Below, one piece after another: positions 33,124-41,221 of a DNA stretch of 64,000 bases. The position numbers and the translations under genes are program-made. Under the pieces are notes generated by a model, which worked only from the letters and a program-made list of their open reading frames with translations, was not told where the DNA came from and did no database searches. This stretch comes from Chryseobacterium koreense CCUG 49689 (lineage in GTDB: Bacteria > Bacteroidota > Bacteroidia > Flavobacteriales > Weeksellaceae), in NCBI RefSeq assembly GCF_001045435.1, contig NZ_LFNG01000012.1:185593-249592 (forward strand). The letters run 5' to 3'. Every line of letters starts with the position of its first letter. Within the stretch, counting starts at the first letter, position 1.

Positions 33124-35055
33124 ATGAAAAAACTTTATTCAGCGATGCTCATGTTGGTTTTCACCAGCTTCTTTACCCAGAATTTGGAAGCCGACATGAA
33201 AAGTAAGATCAAAAGTGAAGTAGATCATTACCATAAAATGATCAATTTCAATGTGAATCCAAACACCTTGAATTACGATATTAAATATCAGCGGCTTGAT
33301 CTCGATCTGGATCCCGCAGTGCGGTTCGTAAGCGGAACGGTGACGACCCATTTCGTTCCCAACCAAAATATTTCCAGTATTTATTTCGATCTGTCCAACG
33401 TTCTGACTGTGTCCGAAGTGAAATACCACGGAAATAATCTGACTTTCACACAGTTGGCAACAAAAGAAATTAAAATTGATTTTCCCTCAAATATTCCTGC
33501 AGCAACTTTGGATTCCCTTTCCATCAAATATTCCGGAGTTCCAGATACCGCCGGAAGTGCAGGTGATGCTTTCACGATCGATGTGCAGGGTGGAACTCCG
33601 GCGCTTTACACCCTTTCTGAACCGTATGGCGCGCAAGAATGGTTCCCGACCAAACAGAGCATGAATGACAAAATTGACAAAGTAGATTTTAAAATCACTA
33701 CTCCATCTCAATATAATGTAGCGGCAAACGGGAAATTATTTTCTGAAACCACGCTTCCCGGGAACAAAAAACGCACCTTCTGGCAAACCAATTATCCCAT
33801 TCCGGCATATCTGATCGGTTTGGGAATAACCAATTACACGAAATTAAACGACACGATGGGAAATCCACCGTTCCCTTTCGTGAATTACCTGTATCCTTCT
33901 ACCGCACAGAACTCCACCACGATGTCCAACATCAACTACACCAAGAATATCATGACGATGTTTGAGCAGTATTTCGGTCCGTATCCCTATCGAAATGAAA
34001 AATACGGCCACATGGAATTTGGCTGGGGAGGCGGAATGGAGCATGCCACCATGTCTTCGATGGGAGCTTGGAGTCGGTCGATCATTGCCCATGAGCTCGC
34101 CCACCAATGGTTTGGGGATAAAGTCACCTGCGGTGCATGGAATGACATTTGGCTCAATGAGGGATTTGCTACTTTTGGCCAACATTTGGCCAACGAAAAA
34201 CTACTGATGACGAACAGCCAATTCCTGAGTTATCTATCTTCTGAAAATGATTATATCACCAGTGCTACCAACGGAAGCGTATATGTTTCAGATGCAAACC
34301 TGAGCAATGTAGGTGCTGTTTTTAGCGGCAGATTAAGTTATTCGAAAGGCGGCTACGTTTTAAGGATGCTGAAGTGGATTTTGGGTGATGCAGCATTCTA
34401 CCAAGCTTTGCAGGATTATCATTCACGTCCGAATCTTGCATACAATTACGCTGTAACCGCAGATTTGAAAAACTCGCTGCTGCAGTCCACCGGTAAGGAT
34501 TTCACGGAATTTTTCAACGATTGGATCTACGGACAGGGTTATCCGACCTACCAGATCAAGTGGAACCAAATGCCCGATAAAACCCTGCTCTTCAAAGTTT
34601 CGCAGACGCAAAGCCATTCATCGGTAAGTTTCTTTGAAATGCCTCTGCCCATCAAAGTGAACGGAACCGGCGGAGAAACGGCCTATTTGGTCTTAAACCA
34701 TACCACAAACAACCAACTTTTTGGAAATCAACTGAATTTCACGGTGGCTTCTGTACAGTTCAACTATGAATATCAGATCATTCAAAAAAATTCGACCGTA
34801 GCGAAAGACACTACACTTTTGGGTATTTCAGATATTGCTAATTCAAAGGTGGCGCTCTATCCAAACCCGGTGAAGGATGAACTTTCGGTTTCCGGTATTT
34901 CCAATAACCAGCCTTACCAGATCTTCAGTATGGATGGCAAACTGCTTAAAGAAGGAACATATCAATCTGGACAAAAAGTGAACGTCAATCAATTGACGAA
35001 AGGAACTTATCTCCTAAAAATGGGCGAACATCAGTTCAAATTTATCAAGGAGTAA
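33124..35055 (+). CDS. M1-family metallopeptidase with T9SS type A sorting domain
   Basis: The 643-residue secreted aminopeptidase has a signal peptide (LMLVFTSFFTQ), the M1 N-terminal beta domain (DIKYQRLDLDLDPAVRF), the exopeptidase motif GGGMEH (~302), the zinc site HELAHQWFGDKVT (~323) and its third ligand NEGFA (~346). The last ~65 residues (LYPNPVKDELSVSG, then GTYLLKMGEHQFKFIKE) are a type IX secretion sorting domain, so the enzyme should cross the outer membrane and be anchored at or released from the cell surface. porX, the T9SS regulator, is in the same window. A terminator shared with the opposing tRNA follows. Confidence 0.93.
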   Translation: MKKLYSAMLMLVFTSFFTQNLEADMKSKIKSEVDHYHKMINFNVNPNTLNYDIKYQRLDLDLDPAVRFVSGTVTTHFVPNQNISSIYFDLSNVLTVSEVKYHGNNLTFTQLATKEIKIDFPSNIPAATLDSLSIKYSGVPDTAGSAGDAFTIDVQGGTPALYTLSEPYGAQEWFPTKQSMNDKIDKVDFKITTPSQYNVAANGKLFSETTLPGNKKRTFWQTNYPIPAYLIGLGITNYTKLNDTMGNPPFPFVNYLYPSTAQNSTTMSNINYTKNIMTMFEQYFGPYPYRNEKYGHMEFGWGGGMEHATMSSMGAWSRSIIAHELAHQWFGDKVTCGAWNDIWLNEGFATFGQHLANEKLLMTNSQFLSYLSSENDYITSATNGSVYVSDANLSNVGAVFSGRLSYSKGGYVLRMLKWILGDAAFYQALQDYHSRPNLAYNYAVTADLKNSLLQSTGKDFTEFFNDWIYGQGYPTYQIKWNQMPDKTLLFKVSQTQSHSSVSFFEMPLPIKVNGTGGETAYLVLNHTTNNQLFGNQLNFTVASVQFNYEYQIIQKNSTVAKDTTLLGISDIANSKVALYPNPVKDELSVSGISNNQPYQIFSMDGKLLKEGTYQSGQKVNVNQLTKGTYLLKMGEHQFKFIKE

Positions 35056-35077
35056 AACCAATCTGAAATCCATAAAA

Positions 35078-35108
35078 AAAACTTTGCAGCAATTGCAAAG
35101 TTTTTTTT
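35078..35108. terminator. Bidirectional terminator between M1 peptidase and tRNA-Arg
   Basis: The perfect 11-bp stem AAAACTTTGCA/TGCAAAGTTTT has a 5-base loop, an A run before and a T run after; it serves the peptidase and, on the other strand, the tRNA. Confidence 0.85.
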
Positions 35109-35109
35109 G

Positions 35110-35183
35110 TGAGCTCGACAGGATTCAAACCTGTAACCTTCTGAGCCGTAATCAGATGCGCTATTCAGTTGCGCCACGAGCCC
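35110..35183 (-). tRNA. tRNA-Arg (anticodon ACG)
   Basis: Read on the minus strand, the 74 bases form a cloverleaf: acceptor GGGCTCG/CGAGCTC, anticodon stem TCTGA/TCAGA around loop TTACGGC, and T arm with GGTTTGAATCC. The anticodon ACG (A34 normally edited to inosine) reads CGU, CGC and CGA. CCA is not encoded. Confidence 0.94.
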
Positions 35184-35197
35184 CGATTTTTGGTTTG

Positions 35198-35205
35198 CAA
35201 ATATA
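35198..35205 (-). promoter_or_regulatory. -7 promoter box of tRNA-Arg(ACG)
   Basis: TATATTTG on the minus strand fits TAnnTTTG and ends 14 bases before the tRNA 5' end. Confidence 0.45.
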
Positions 35206-35229
35206 ACACTTTTTTACGTTCTTTGAGAA

Positions 35230-36276
35230 ATGAAACCATATTTTTTAGCCTTTATTATTGCTTTTTTGCTGTTATTTTGTAAAAAAACAGATCAGGAAAT
35301 CCCTGCAGAATGGGTGAAAATATCTGAAAATGTTCAGTTTAAAGAAAGTCAGCACTCGTTTGATTTAAAGTCGGGAAAGTTCAGTTATCAGATTTCAAAA
35401 TCCAAACTACCGCTGAAAAAGGTAATGCTGCTCAATGCAAGTTTGGTTGGGTATTTCAATGAATTGGGATTGCAGGACAAAATCATCGGAATTTCCAGTC
35501 CGGAATATGTGTATTCTGAAAAAATCCATCAACTCCTGGGTGAGGGAAAAATCCAGAATATTGGAAACGAACAGAAATATGATGTGGAAAAAATCATCGC
35601 CCTGAAACCTGATGCCATTTTCACCAATTATATCGCAAATTTTGACAATACTTATGATCTGCTGAAAAAAAATGGAATCGAATTGATTTTCATGGATGAA
35701 TATTTGGAACAGGATCCGCTGGCAAAATCGAAATATCTTCTGCTTTTTGGAAAACTCTTCGCTGCCGAAGAAAATGCAACCTTGAAGTTTGAAGAAATCA
35801 GGAAAAATTATGAATCCCTGAAAAATTTAGCTCAAAAATCCAAGACCAAACCTCTAATTTTAGCCAATGAAATTTATGGAAACCAATGGTTTTTACCTGG
35901 AGGCAAAACAAATTTCGCGAGGTTGGTTTCTGATGCAAATGCGAATTACATCAATGCTGAAAATCATGATTCCAGAGCAATTCCCATGAGTTTTGAAGAG
36001 GTTTTTGCCAAGGCAGAAAATGCTGAAATTTGGGTCAACGCAGGAAACCACCAGAGCAAAAAAGAACTCCTTCAGATCAATCCCAATTACGCCAAAATGA
36101 ATGTTTTTAAATATGGTAGAATCTACACCGTTACCGGAAAAGAAAAAGGAAAATCCAATGACTATTTTGAGAGTGGGATTGTTCGCGCAGACCTTGTTTT
36201 AAAGGATTATATCAAGATCTTCCATCCGGAGCTTTTGCCCAATGATGAGCTGATCTACATGAAGGAACTGAAATAA
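35230..36276 (+). CDS. Periplasmic substrate-binding lipoprotein of a metal-chelate ABC importer (BtuF/FepB type)
   Basis: The 348-residue protein has a short lipoprotein signal (AFIIAFLLLFC, Cys ~17) and a Periplasmic_binding_2 fold: VMLLNASLVGYFNELGLQDKIIGIS, DVEKIIALKPDAIFTN, then WFLPGGKTNFARLVSDANANY. Members bind cobalamin, haem or a ferric siderophore and hand it to a BtuCD/FecCD-type permease. No permease or ATPase gene adjoins, so the transporter must be encoded elsewhere. It lies 72 bases upstream of mtgA, which has its own -7 box. Confidence 0.85.
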   Translation: MKPYFLAFIIAFLLLFCKKTDQEIPAEWVKISENVQFKESQHSFDLKSGKFSYQISKSKLPLKKVMLLNASLVGYFNELGLQDKIIGISSPEYVYSEKIHQLLGEGKIQNIGNEQKYDVEKIIALKPDAIFTNYIANFDNTYDLLKKNGIELIFMDEYLEQDPLAKSKYLLLFGKLFAAEENATLKFEEIRKNYESLKNLAQKSKTKPLILANEIYGNQWFLPGGKTNFARLVSDANANYINAENHDSRAIPMSFEEVFAKAENAEIWVNAGNHQSKKELLQINPNYAKMNVFKYGRIYTVTGKEKGKSNDYFESGIVRADLVLKDYIKIFHPELLPNDELIYMKELK

Positions 36277-36302
36277 TGCTGGCCGAAAGAAAAACAAAAT
36301 CC

Positions 36303-36310
36303 TATTTTTG
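36303..36310 (+). promoter_or_regulatory. -7 promoter box of mtgA (TATTTTTG)
   Basis: Exact TAnnTTTG match, 38 bases before the ATG at 36349. Confidence 0.4.
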
Positions 36311-36348
36311 CAGCGATTTAAAAAAAACATTTACCAAGCAAACAAACC

Positions 36349-36993
36349 ATGTGGAAGAAGGTCAAAAAACTAATCTATCTTTTAATCCTAGCCAATATTC
36401 TCTTTATTATTTGGGGAAAATTCTTTAATCCGCCCATCACTTTAACTCAAATTGGAGGGCTTATACAGTATGGAAAACTACATAGAGATTATATCTCTTA
36501 CTCCGAAATGGGTGACCAGGTGAAAAAAGCGGTGATTGCATCTGAAGACCAAAAATTTTTTGATCACAACGGGTTTGATATGGATGCCATCCAAAAGGCA
36601 TACGAAAAAAATAATGCCGGAAAAAAACTAAGGGGCGGAAGTACGATTTCCCAGCAAACTGCAAAAAATATTTTTCTGTGGCAGGGACGAAGCTGGATCA
36701 GGAAAGGATTTGAAGCCGTTTACACTTTTATCATAGAGTTGGTTTGGGGAAAAGATGTGATTCTGGAAAGGTATCTGAATTCCATTGAAATGGGACAGGG
36801 CGTTTTCGGGGTGGAAGCCGCTTCGCAGTATTATTTCAAGAAAAGCTCAAAGGAACTCACTAAAAGTGAAGCCGCCTGGATTGCCGCCATTTTGCCGAGT
36901 CCACAAAAATACGATCCTCATCACCCGTCCGCATACCTGAATAAAAAACACAACTGGATTATGCGGCAGATGAACAATGTCATTTTAAAATAA
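36349..36993 (+). CDS. mtgA: Monofunctional biosynthetic peptidoglycan transglycosylase
   Basis: The 214-residue GT51 enzyme polymerises lipid II into glycan strands at the inner membrane. One N-terminal membrane helix (LIYLLILANILFIIWG) precedes the catalytic domain with the Glu of ASEDQKFFDHNGFD (~66), RGGSTISQQTAKNIFLW and the second-site region WGKDVILERYLNSIEMGQGVFGVEAA. The length and the lack of a transpeptidase domain mark MtgA rather than a bifunctional PBP1. The next gene starts 18 bases later but has its own -7 box. Confidence 0.95.
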   Translation: MWKKVKKLIYLLILANILFIIWGKFFNPPITLTQIGGLIQYGKLHRDYISYSEMGDQVKKAVIASEDQKFFDHNGFDMDAIQKAYEKNNAGKKLRGGSTISQQTAKNIFLWQGRSWIRKGFEAVYTFIIELVWGKDVILERYLNSIEMGQGVFGVEAASQYYFKKSSKELTKSEAAWIAAILPSPQKYDPHHPSAYLNKKHNWIMRQMNNVILK

Positions 36994-36995
36994 GT

Positions 36996-37003
36996 TATCT
37001 TTG
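36996..37003 (+). promoter_or_regulatory. -7 promoter box (TATCTTTG) of the SpecificRecomb gene
   Basis: Exact TAnnTTTG match, ending 8 bases before the ATG at 37012 and beginning 2 bases after the mtgA stop. Confidence 0.5.
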
Positions 37004-37011
37004 TTGGGTCT

Positions 37012-39045
37012 ATGGTGTTTAAATTGAGAAATACAGATCGTTTCAACAGCATTCTGGCGAAGTATTTCAGTTTCAGCAATGAGACGACATCACTTGAGCC
37101 GCTGATTGATTTTCTGCGCGCCATCCGGACTGAAAACTTCGATGATGTTCTCTATTTCTTAAAAGAAAATCAAGACATTACCGATCACTTTTCGAAGTAC
37201 ATCCTAAAAATTTTCCGGCAAAAACCTTTCAATCTTTCCTTAACGGAAGCAAATATCCTGTCGGAAAATGCTTTCTATCCGGAACTCAAAAAACGGATGC
37301 TGGACAAAATTCTGCCCAACATCGAAAATGAAAATACGGTTTGGTATTTGGTGGATTCCATATCTGTGCAGCCCAAAAAAGACCTCGAATTTTTCAGCAG
37401 TTTATCCTCCGAAAAATTGGATGAGGCATTCCGGCTTTTGAAGGTTGACCGATATATTTTGGACCGACAGGTGATGCGGGAACTGCTCTTTTCGCTCAAC
37501 ATTCTGGCATGGAGAATCATCGGAAACGCGATGGATGTGGAAGTGGTGAATATGGCTCCAGAATACCGGAATTTAGACAATCCGTTTGTTGCGGTGCAGT
37601 CGGAAATCGATCTTTTGAATCAACAATTCAAAGAAAATCCAGAATTTCTGCTGACCTCGAAAGACGAAATCTACAAACAGATCAAAATTTATTTGGAGCA
37701 ATGTTCCGAATTTGTTGCGGTGGCTTTCAAAAATTCCAGTACTTATGGGATTTCCGGAAAGATTAACCAGTCGCTCTTAAAGATTCGGCAACAGCTGAAC
37801 CGAATGGGTGATATCCTTTCAGTGATGGTCATCGATGAGGAAAGTGATGTGTTGAAGAACTCCAAACAGCTGTTCTTTAATATATTGGAATACAAATCGC
37901 GGAAAAACAATCTCAGGGAATTATTTGCGGACAGCACCACCCTGCTTTCGCACCTCATCACGAACCACACCGCCGAAACCGGCACACACTACATCACCTC
38001 CAATTCCAGGGATTACCTGAAAATGTTTCTGCGCGCAAGTGGTGGCGGAATCATCGTGGGAGCACTCTGTGTGCTGAAAATGCTTTACAGCTATTTTCCG
38101 GGAAGCGATTTCTCCCATGCGTTTCTTTATGCCACTAATTATGCGATGGGATTCATCATGATTTATCTGATGAGTTACACTTTGGCTACCAAACAACCGG
38201 CCATGACGGCCGCAACTATGGCAAAAGTATTATCTGAGGACAAGAATACCCGCAAAAATTACGTGGATTTCGCACATTTGGTTTCCCGGGTCTTCCGCTC
38301 ACAGTTCATCGCGTTTATGGGAAATGTACTGCTGGCTTTTCCGGTGGCGCTTGCGATTATTTATGGGCTGGATGTTTTATTGAAGGAAAACTTTGCCGTG
38401 GAAAAATCCGCAAAACTCCTGAACGAGTTGGACCCAATTCATTCCAAGGCGATCCTTCATGCAAGTCTCACAGGTTTTTATCTTTTTCTTTCAGGCCTGA
38501 TTGCGGGAAGTGTCGGAAACAGTTTGGTTTTCTATAAATTGCCGAAACGCATCGAAAAAAACGTTTTCCTCAATTATTTTTTAGGTTCTAAAGCTGCGAA
38601 AGGCATTTCAAAGTATTACGCCAAAAACTGGGCAGGAATCATGTCGAATTTCTGGTTCGGTGTTTTCCTGGGAATCACCGGTCCAATCGGACTTTTCTTT
38701 GGTTTGGATCTAGACATTCGCCACATCACTTTTGCATCCGGGAATTTTGCACTTGGACTTTACGGTGCCGGTTTTTCAGTTTCATGGCAAGTTTTTTGGA
38801 TTGGTCTGATTACCGTTTTCATCATCGGTTTCTTCAATTTTGCGGTCAGTTTCGGACTGTCGATGATTTTGGCATTTCGTTCCAGAAGCCTGAATTTTGG
38901 GGAATTGACCATGATTTACAAAGAGATCTTCCGATATTTCATGAAGAATCCATTCCGGTTTTTCTTGCCGATCCGCTCGGAATTGGATGAAAGTGCAGAT
39001 GAAATGATCAACAATACGGTGGCTACAAAACGTGGAGATCAGTGA
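37012..39045 (+). CDS. Multi-spanning membrane protein of the 'site-specific recombinase' (Gcr/SpecificRecomb) family
   Basis: The 677-residue protein has a soluble, mostly helical N-terminal half (residues ~1-340) and about seven to eight membrane helices in the C-terminal half, such as GGGIIVGALCVLKMLYSYF, FIAFMGNVLLAFPVALAIIYG and VFWIGLITVFIIGFFNFAV. It matches proteins annotated as site-specific recombinase after a Neisseria gene-expression phenotype. I see no serine- or tyrosine-recombinase motif, and the topology argues for a membrane function. The 3' end overlaps the convergent DUF721 gene by 23 bases. Confidence 0.75.
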   Translation: MVFKLRNTDRFNSILAKYFSFSNETTSLEPLIDFLRAIRTENFDDVLYFLKENQDITDHFSKYILKIFRQKPFNLSLTEANILSENAFYPELKKRMLDKILPNIENENTVWYLVDSISVQPKKDLEFFSSLSSEKLDEAFRLLKVDRYILDRQVMRELLFSLNILAWRIIGNAMDVEVVNMAPEYRNLDNPFVAVQSEIDLLNQQFKENPEFLLTSKDEIYKQIKIYLEQCSEFVAVAFKNSSTYGISGKINQSLLKIRQQLNRMGDILSVMVIDEESDVLKNSKQLFFNILEYKSRKNNLRELFADSTTLLSHLITNHTAETGTHYITSNSRDYLKMFLRASGGGIIVGALCVLKMLYSYFPGSDFSHAFLYATNYAMGFIMIYLMSYTLATKQPAMTAATMAKVLSEDKNTRKNYVDFAHLVSRVFRSQFIAFMGNVLLAFPVALAIIYGLDVLLKENFAVEKSAKLLNELDPIHSKAILHASLTGFYLFLSGLIAGSVGNSLVFYKLPKRIEKNVFLNYFLGSKAAKGISKYYAKNWAGIMSNFWFGVFLGITGPIGLFFGLDLDIRHITFASGNFALGLYGAGFSVSWQVFWIGLITVFIIGFFNFAVSFGLSMILAFRSRSLNFGELTMIYKEIFRYFMKNPFRFFLPIRSELDESADEMINNTVATKRGDQ

Positions 39046-39313
39046 TATTTTCGGCCCCGAATTTCTCCTGAAACTTCTTCAGAAAAAAAGATTTTCTCAG
39101 TCTGAAATCATTTTTCAGCAGTGGCGATTTAATCCTGATTTCCAAAACTTTAGCCTTTAAATTCACGGAATCAATCTCTGCAAAAAGAGCGTCCTTCAAA
39201 TATTCGTGGAGAAAATCCTTGATTTCAAAAGCAAGCAGCTTATCCTCAAAACCGTAAATTTTCGCAAAAGATTTCACGAGTTCAGAGGATTGGAATTCCC
39301 GCTTTTTTTTCAT
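39023..39313 (-). CDS. DUF721 protein (DciA-like, candidate replicative-helicase loader)
   Basis: The 96-residue protein begins MKKKREFQSSELVKSFAKIYGFEDKLLAFEI and has the KH-like core LHEYLKDALFAEIDSVNLKAKVLEIRI then SPLLKNDFRLRKSFFLKKF. DUF721 includes DciA, which loads the DnaB helicase in bacteria lacking DnaC; Bacteroidota members are short like this one. The role here is inferred from the family. It lies 6 bases downstream of the DegT aminotransferase gene and overlaps the end of the opposing membrane-protein gene. Confidence 0.8.
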   Translation of the reverse strand: MKKKREFQSSELVKSFAKIYGFEDKLLAFEIKDFLHEYLKDALFAEIDSVNLKAKVLEIRIKSPLLKNDFRLRKSFFLKKFQEKFGAENITDLHVL

Positions 39314-39319
39314 GTGATT

Positions 39320-40447
39320 CTATCGGTTCATAAATTCCAGCACAGAATCGGTGATGCATTTCAGTTGCTCGTCGTCAAGTTCGGTATGCATCGGAAGCGA
39401 AATCACTTCATTCAAAAGCTTGTCGGTATTGGCGAAATCGGCATCATTGCTCTCTTGATAGTAAGCCTTCTGTTTTCTGAGTGCTACCGGATAATAGATC
39501 ATCGCCGGGATTTCTTTTTCAGCAAGAAAATCTCGAAGTTCATTCCGTTTTCCATTAAGGATTCTCAAAGTGTACTGATGGAAAACATGCGTGGAATTGG
39601 CGGCACGTTTCGGAGTCAGGATTTGAGGATGGTTAGCAAAAGCTTCATCATAAAAATCGGCAGCTTTCCTTCTGGCATCATTATATGAATCCAAAAGCGG
39701 AAGTTTTTTTCTGAGCACCGTCGCCTGAATACTGTCTAATCTGGAATTCACGCCCACTTCGTCGTGGTAATATCTTTCATACATTCCATGGTTCACAATT
39801 CCGCGGATTTTGTGCGCGAGTTCGTCATCATTGGTGAAAATAGCACCTCCATCTCCATAGCATCCCAAATTTTTGGACGGAAAAAACGAGGTGGTTCCAA
39901 TAATCCCCATTGAACCGGACTTTTTGGAAGTTCCATCTGAAAATGTGAAATCCGCACCGATTGCCTGTGCATTGTCTTCAACCACATACAGATTGTGCGT
40001 TTTTGCGATTTTAAGGATTTCTTCCATGTTTGCACATTGTCCGAAAAGGTGAACCGGAATAATCGCTTTCGTTTTTTCGGTAATTGCGGCTTTCAATTTT
40101 TCTGTATCGATGGTGAAAGTGTCATAATCCACATCCACCAAAACCGCTTTCAGCTTCAGCAAATGAATCACTTCCACCGTTGCAGCAAAAGTGAAATCTG
40201 CGGTAATCACTTCGTCTCCTTCTTTTAAATCAAGCGCCATCAAAGCAATTTGCAGCGCATCTGTTCCGTTGGCACATGGAATCACGTGGTTTACTCCCTG
40301 ATAATTTTCCAGTTCATTTTGGAAAGACTTTACTTCCGGACCATTGATAAATGCTGCAGAATCCACCACATTCAGAATGGCGTTATCCACTTCGGATTTT
40401 ATTTTATAGTATTGACTTTGAAGGTCAACCATCTGAATTTTTCTCAT
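39320..40447 (-). CDS. DegT/DnrJ/EryC1/StrS-family PLP aminotransferase
   Basis: The 375-residue enzyme aminates a keto-sugar nucleotide for surface polysaccharide or lipopolysaccharide. It contains VDLQSQYYKIKSEVDNAIL, IPCANGTDALQIAL, VVEDNAQAIGADF, the PLP lysine in FFPSKNLGCYGDGGAIF (Lys ~190) and NSRLDSIQATVLRKKL. The sugar cannot be told; no sugar-nucleotide operon surrounds it. A TAAATTTG -7 box is 15 bases upstream of the ATG. Confidence 0.92.
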   Translation of the reverse strand: MRKIQMVDLQSQYYKIKSEVDNAILNVVDSAAFINGPEVKSFQNELENYQGVNHVIPCANGTDALQIALMALDLKEGDEVITADFTFAATVEVIHLLKLKAVLVDVDYDTFTIDTEKLKAAITEKTKAIIPVHLFGQCANMEEILKIAKTHNLYVVEDNAQAIGADFTFSDGTSKKSGSMGIIGTTSFFPSKNLGCYGDGGAIFTNDDELAHKIRGIVNHGMYERYYHDEVGVNSRLDSIQATVLRKKLPLLDSYNDARRKAADFYDEAFANHPQILTPKRAANSTHVFHQYTLRILNGKRNELRDFLAEKEIPAMIYYPVALRKQKAYYQESNDADFANTDKLLNEVISLPMHTELDDEQLKCITDSVLEFMNR

Positions 40448-40461
40448 AAAAAATATTTGTT

Positions 40462-40469
40462 CAAATTTA
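40462..40469 (-). promoter_or_regulatory. -7 promoter box of the DegT aminotransferase (TAAATTTG)
   Basis: Exact TAnnTTTG match on the minus strand, ending 14 bases before the ATG at 40447. Confidence 0.5.
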
Positions 40470-40610
40470 GTGAAATTAAGGATTTTAAAAAAACTAAAAA
40501 GACTTAATGTTTTTTTAAGCCTTGATAAATCTTGTTAAATTTTTGACAATCAGAAAATTATGGTATGAATTTAGCCTAGAAAAAATCAAATCAAAAAATT
40601 CTTAAAAAAT

Positions 40611-41138
40611 ATGAAAGCTATTAAAATCCTCCTGATGCTGTTGATGATCACCGCATTTGGAACCTCAGAATTATTTGGACAAACCATAGATGGAACCGCG
40701 CAAACCACAAAACCAAAAAGAAAATATACCAAGAAGTCCGAGGTCGCTGCATCAGTTGCGACTCATTCCGCCACGCAATCCAGCCCTGCAACATCAGATG
40801 CAAAACCAAAGCGAACTTATGCCAAAAAACCCGCAGCAACGGTAACTTCACAGGTCGCTTCAACCGCCGTAAACACAGATGGAGCAAAACCAAAAAGAAC
40901 TTATTCCAAAAATAGTATTGCTCCAACCGAGGCAACTCCTGCTCTAAATCAAAATGCACAAACTCCTACAGCTTCTGCACATCAACCTACCTACAGGCGA
41001 CCTGCGCAAACACCCACTGCCAAAATAGCCTATACTCCTGGAAACGGCGGGACATATAATGGACACCAGGTTTTTGTGGGACCCAAAGGCGGAAAATACT
41101 ATATTAATAAAAACGGAAACAAAACCTATATTAAATAA
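40611..41138 (+). CDS. Secreted basic protein with three KPKRxYxKK repeats and a GPKGGKYYINKNGNKTYI tail
   Basis: The 175-residue protein has a signal peptide ending GTSELFGQ, then a Thr/Ala/Ser/Pro-rich low-complexity region with three repeats KPKRKYTKK, KPKRTYAKK and KPKRTYSKN (near residues 34, 64 and 93). A compact C-terminal motif YNGHQVFVGPKGGKYYINKNGNKTYIK closes it. The tail resembles short basic 'adaptor' motifs seen in other Bacteroidota exported proteins. The repeats resemble histone-tail or AT-hook-like cationic strings, but an exported protein would more likely bind polysaccharide or envelope polyanions. Function unknown. Confidence 0.65.
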   Translation: MKAIKILLMLLMITAFGTSELFGQTIDGTAQTTKPKRKYTKKSEVAASVATHSATQSSPATSDAKPKRTYAKKPAATVTSQVASTAVNTDGAKPKRTYSKNSIAPTEATPALNQNAQTPTASAHQPTYRRPAQTPTAKIAYTPGNGGTYNGHQVFVGPKGGKYYINKNGNKTYIK

Positions 41139-41187
41139 CAAAAAACAAATAGTAAGGGAAAAATGCTGATTGATTTCACATTTTTCT

Positions 41188-41195
41188 TATTTTTG
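41188..41195 (+). promoter_or_regulatory. -7 promoter box of the subtilase gene (TATTTTTG)
   Basis: Exact TAnnTTTG match, 26 bases before the ATG at 41222. A TTG at 41170-41172 is somewhat close (15-base spacing). Confidence 0.4.
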
Positions 41196-41221
41196 GTGCA
41201 ATATCTCATATCTAAATTTTC

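Noticed and set aside
37012..39045. Mobile-element recombinase
   Set aside because: Despite the family name there is no recombinase motif and the protein is a multi-spanning membrane protein; no element borders are seen.
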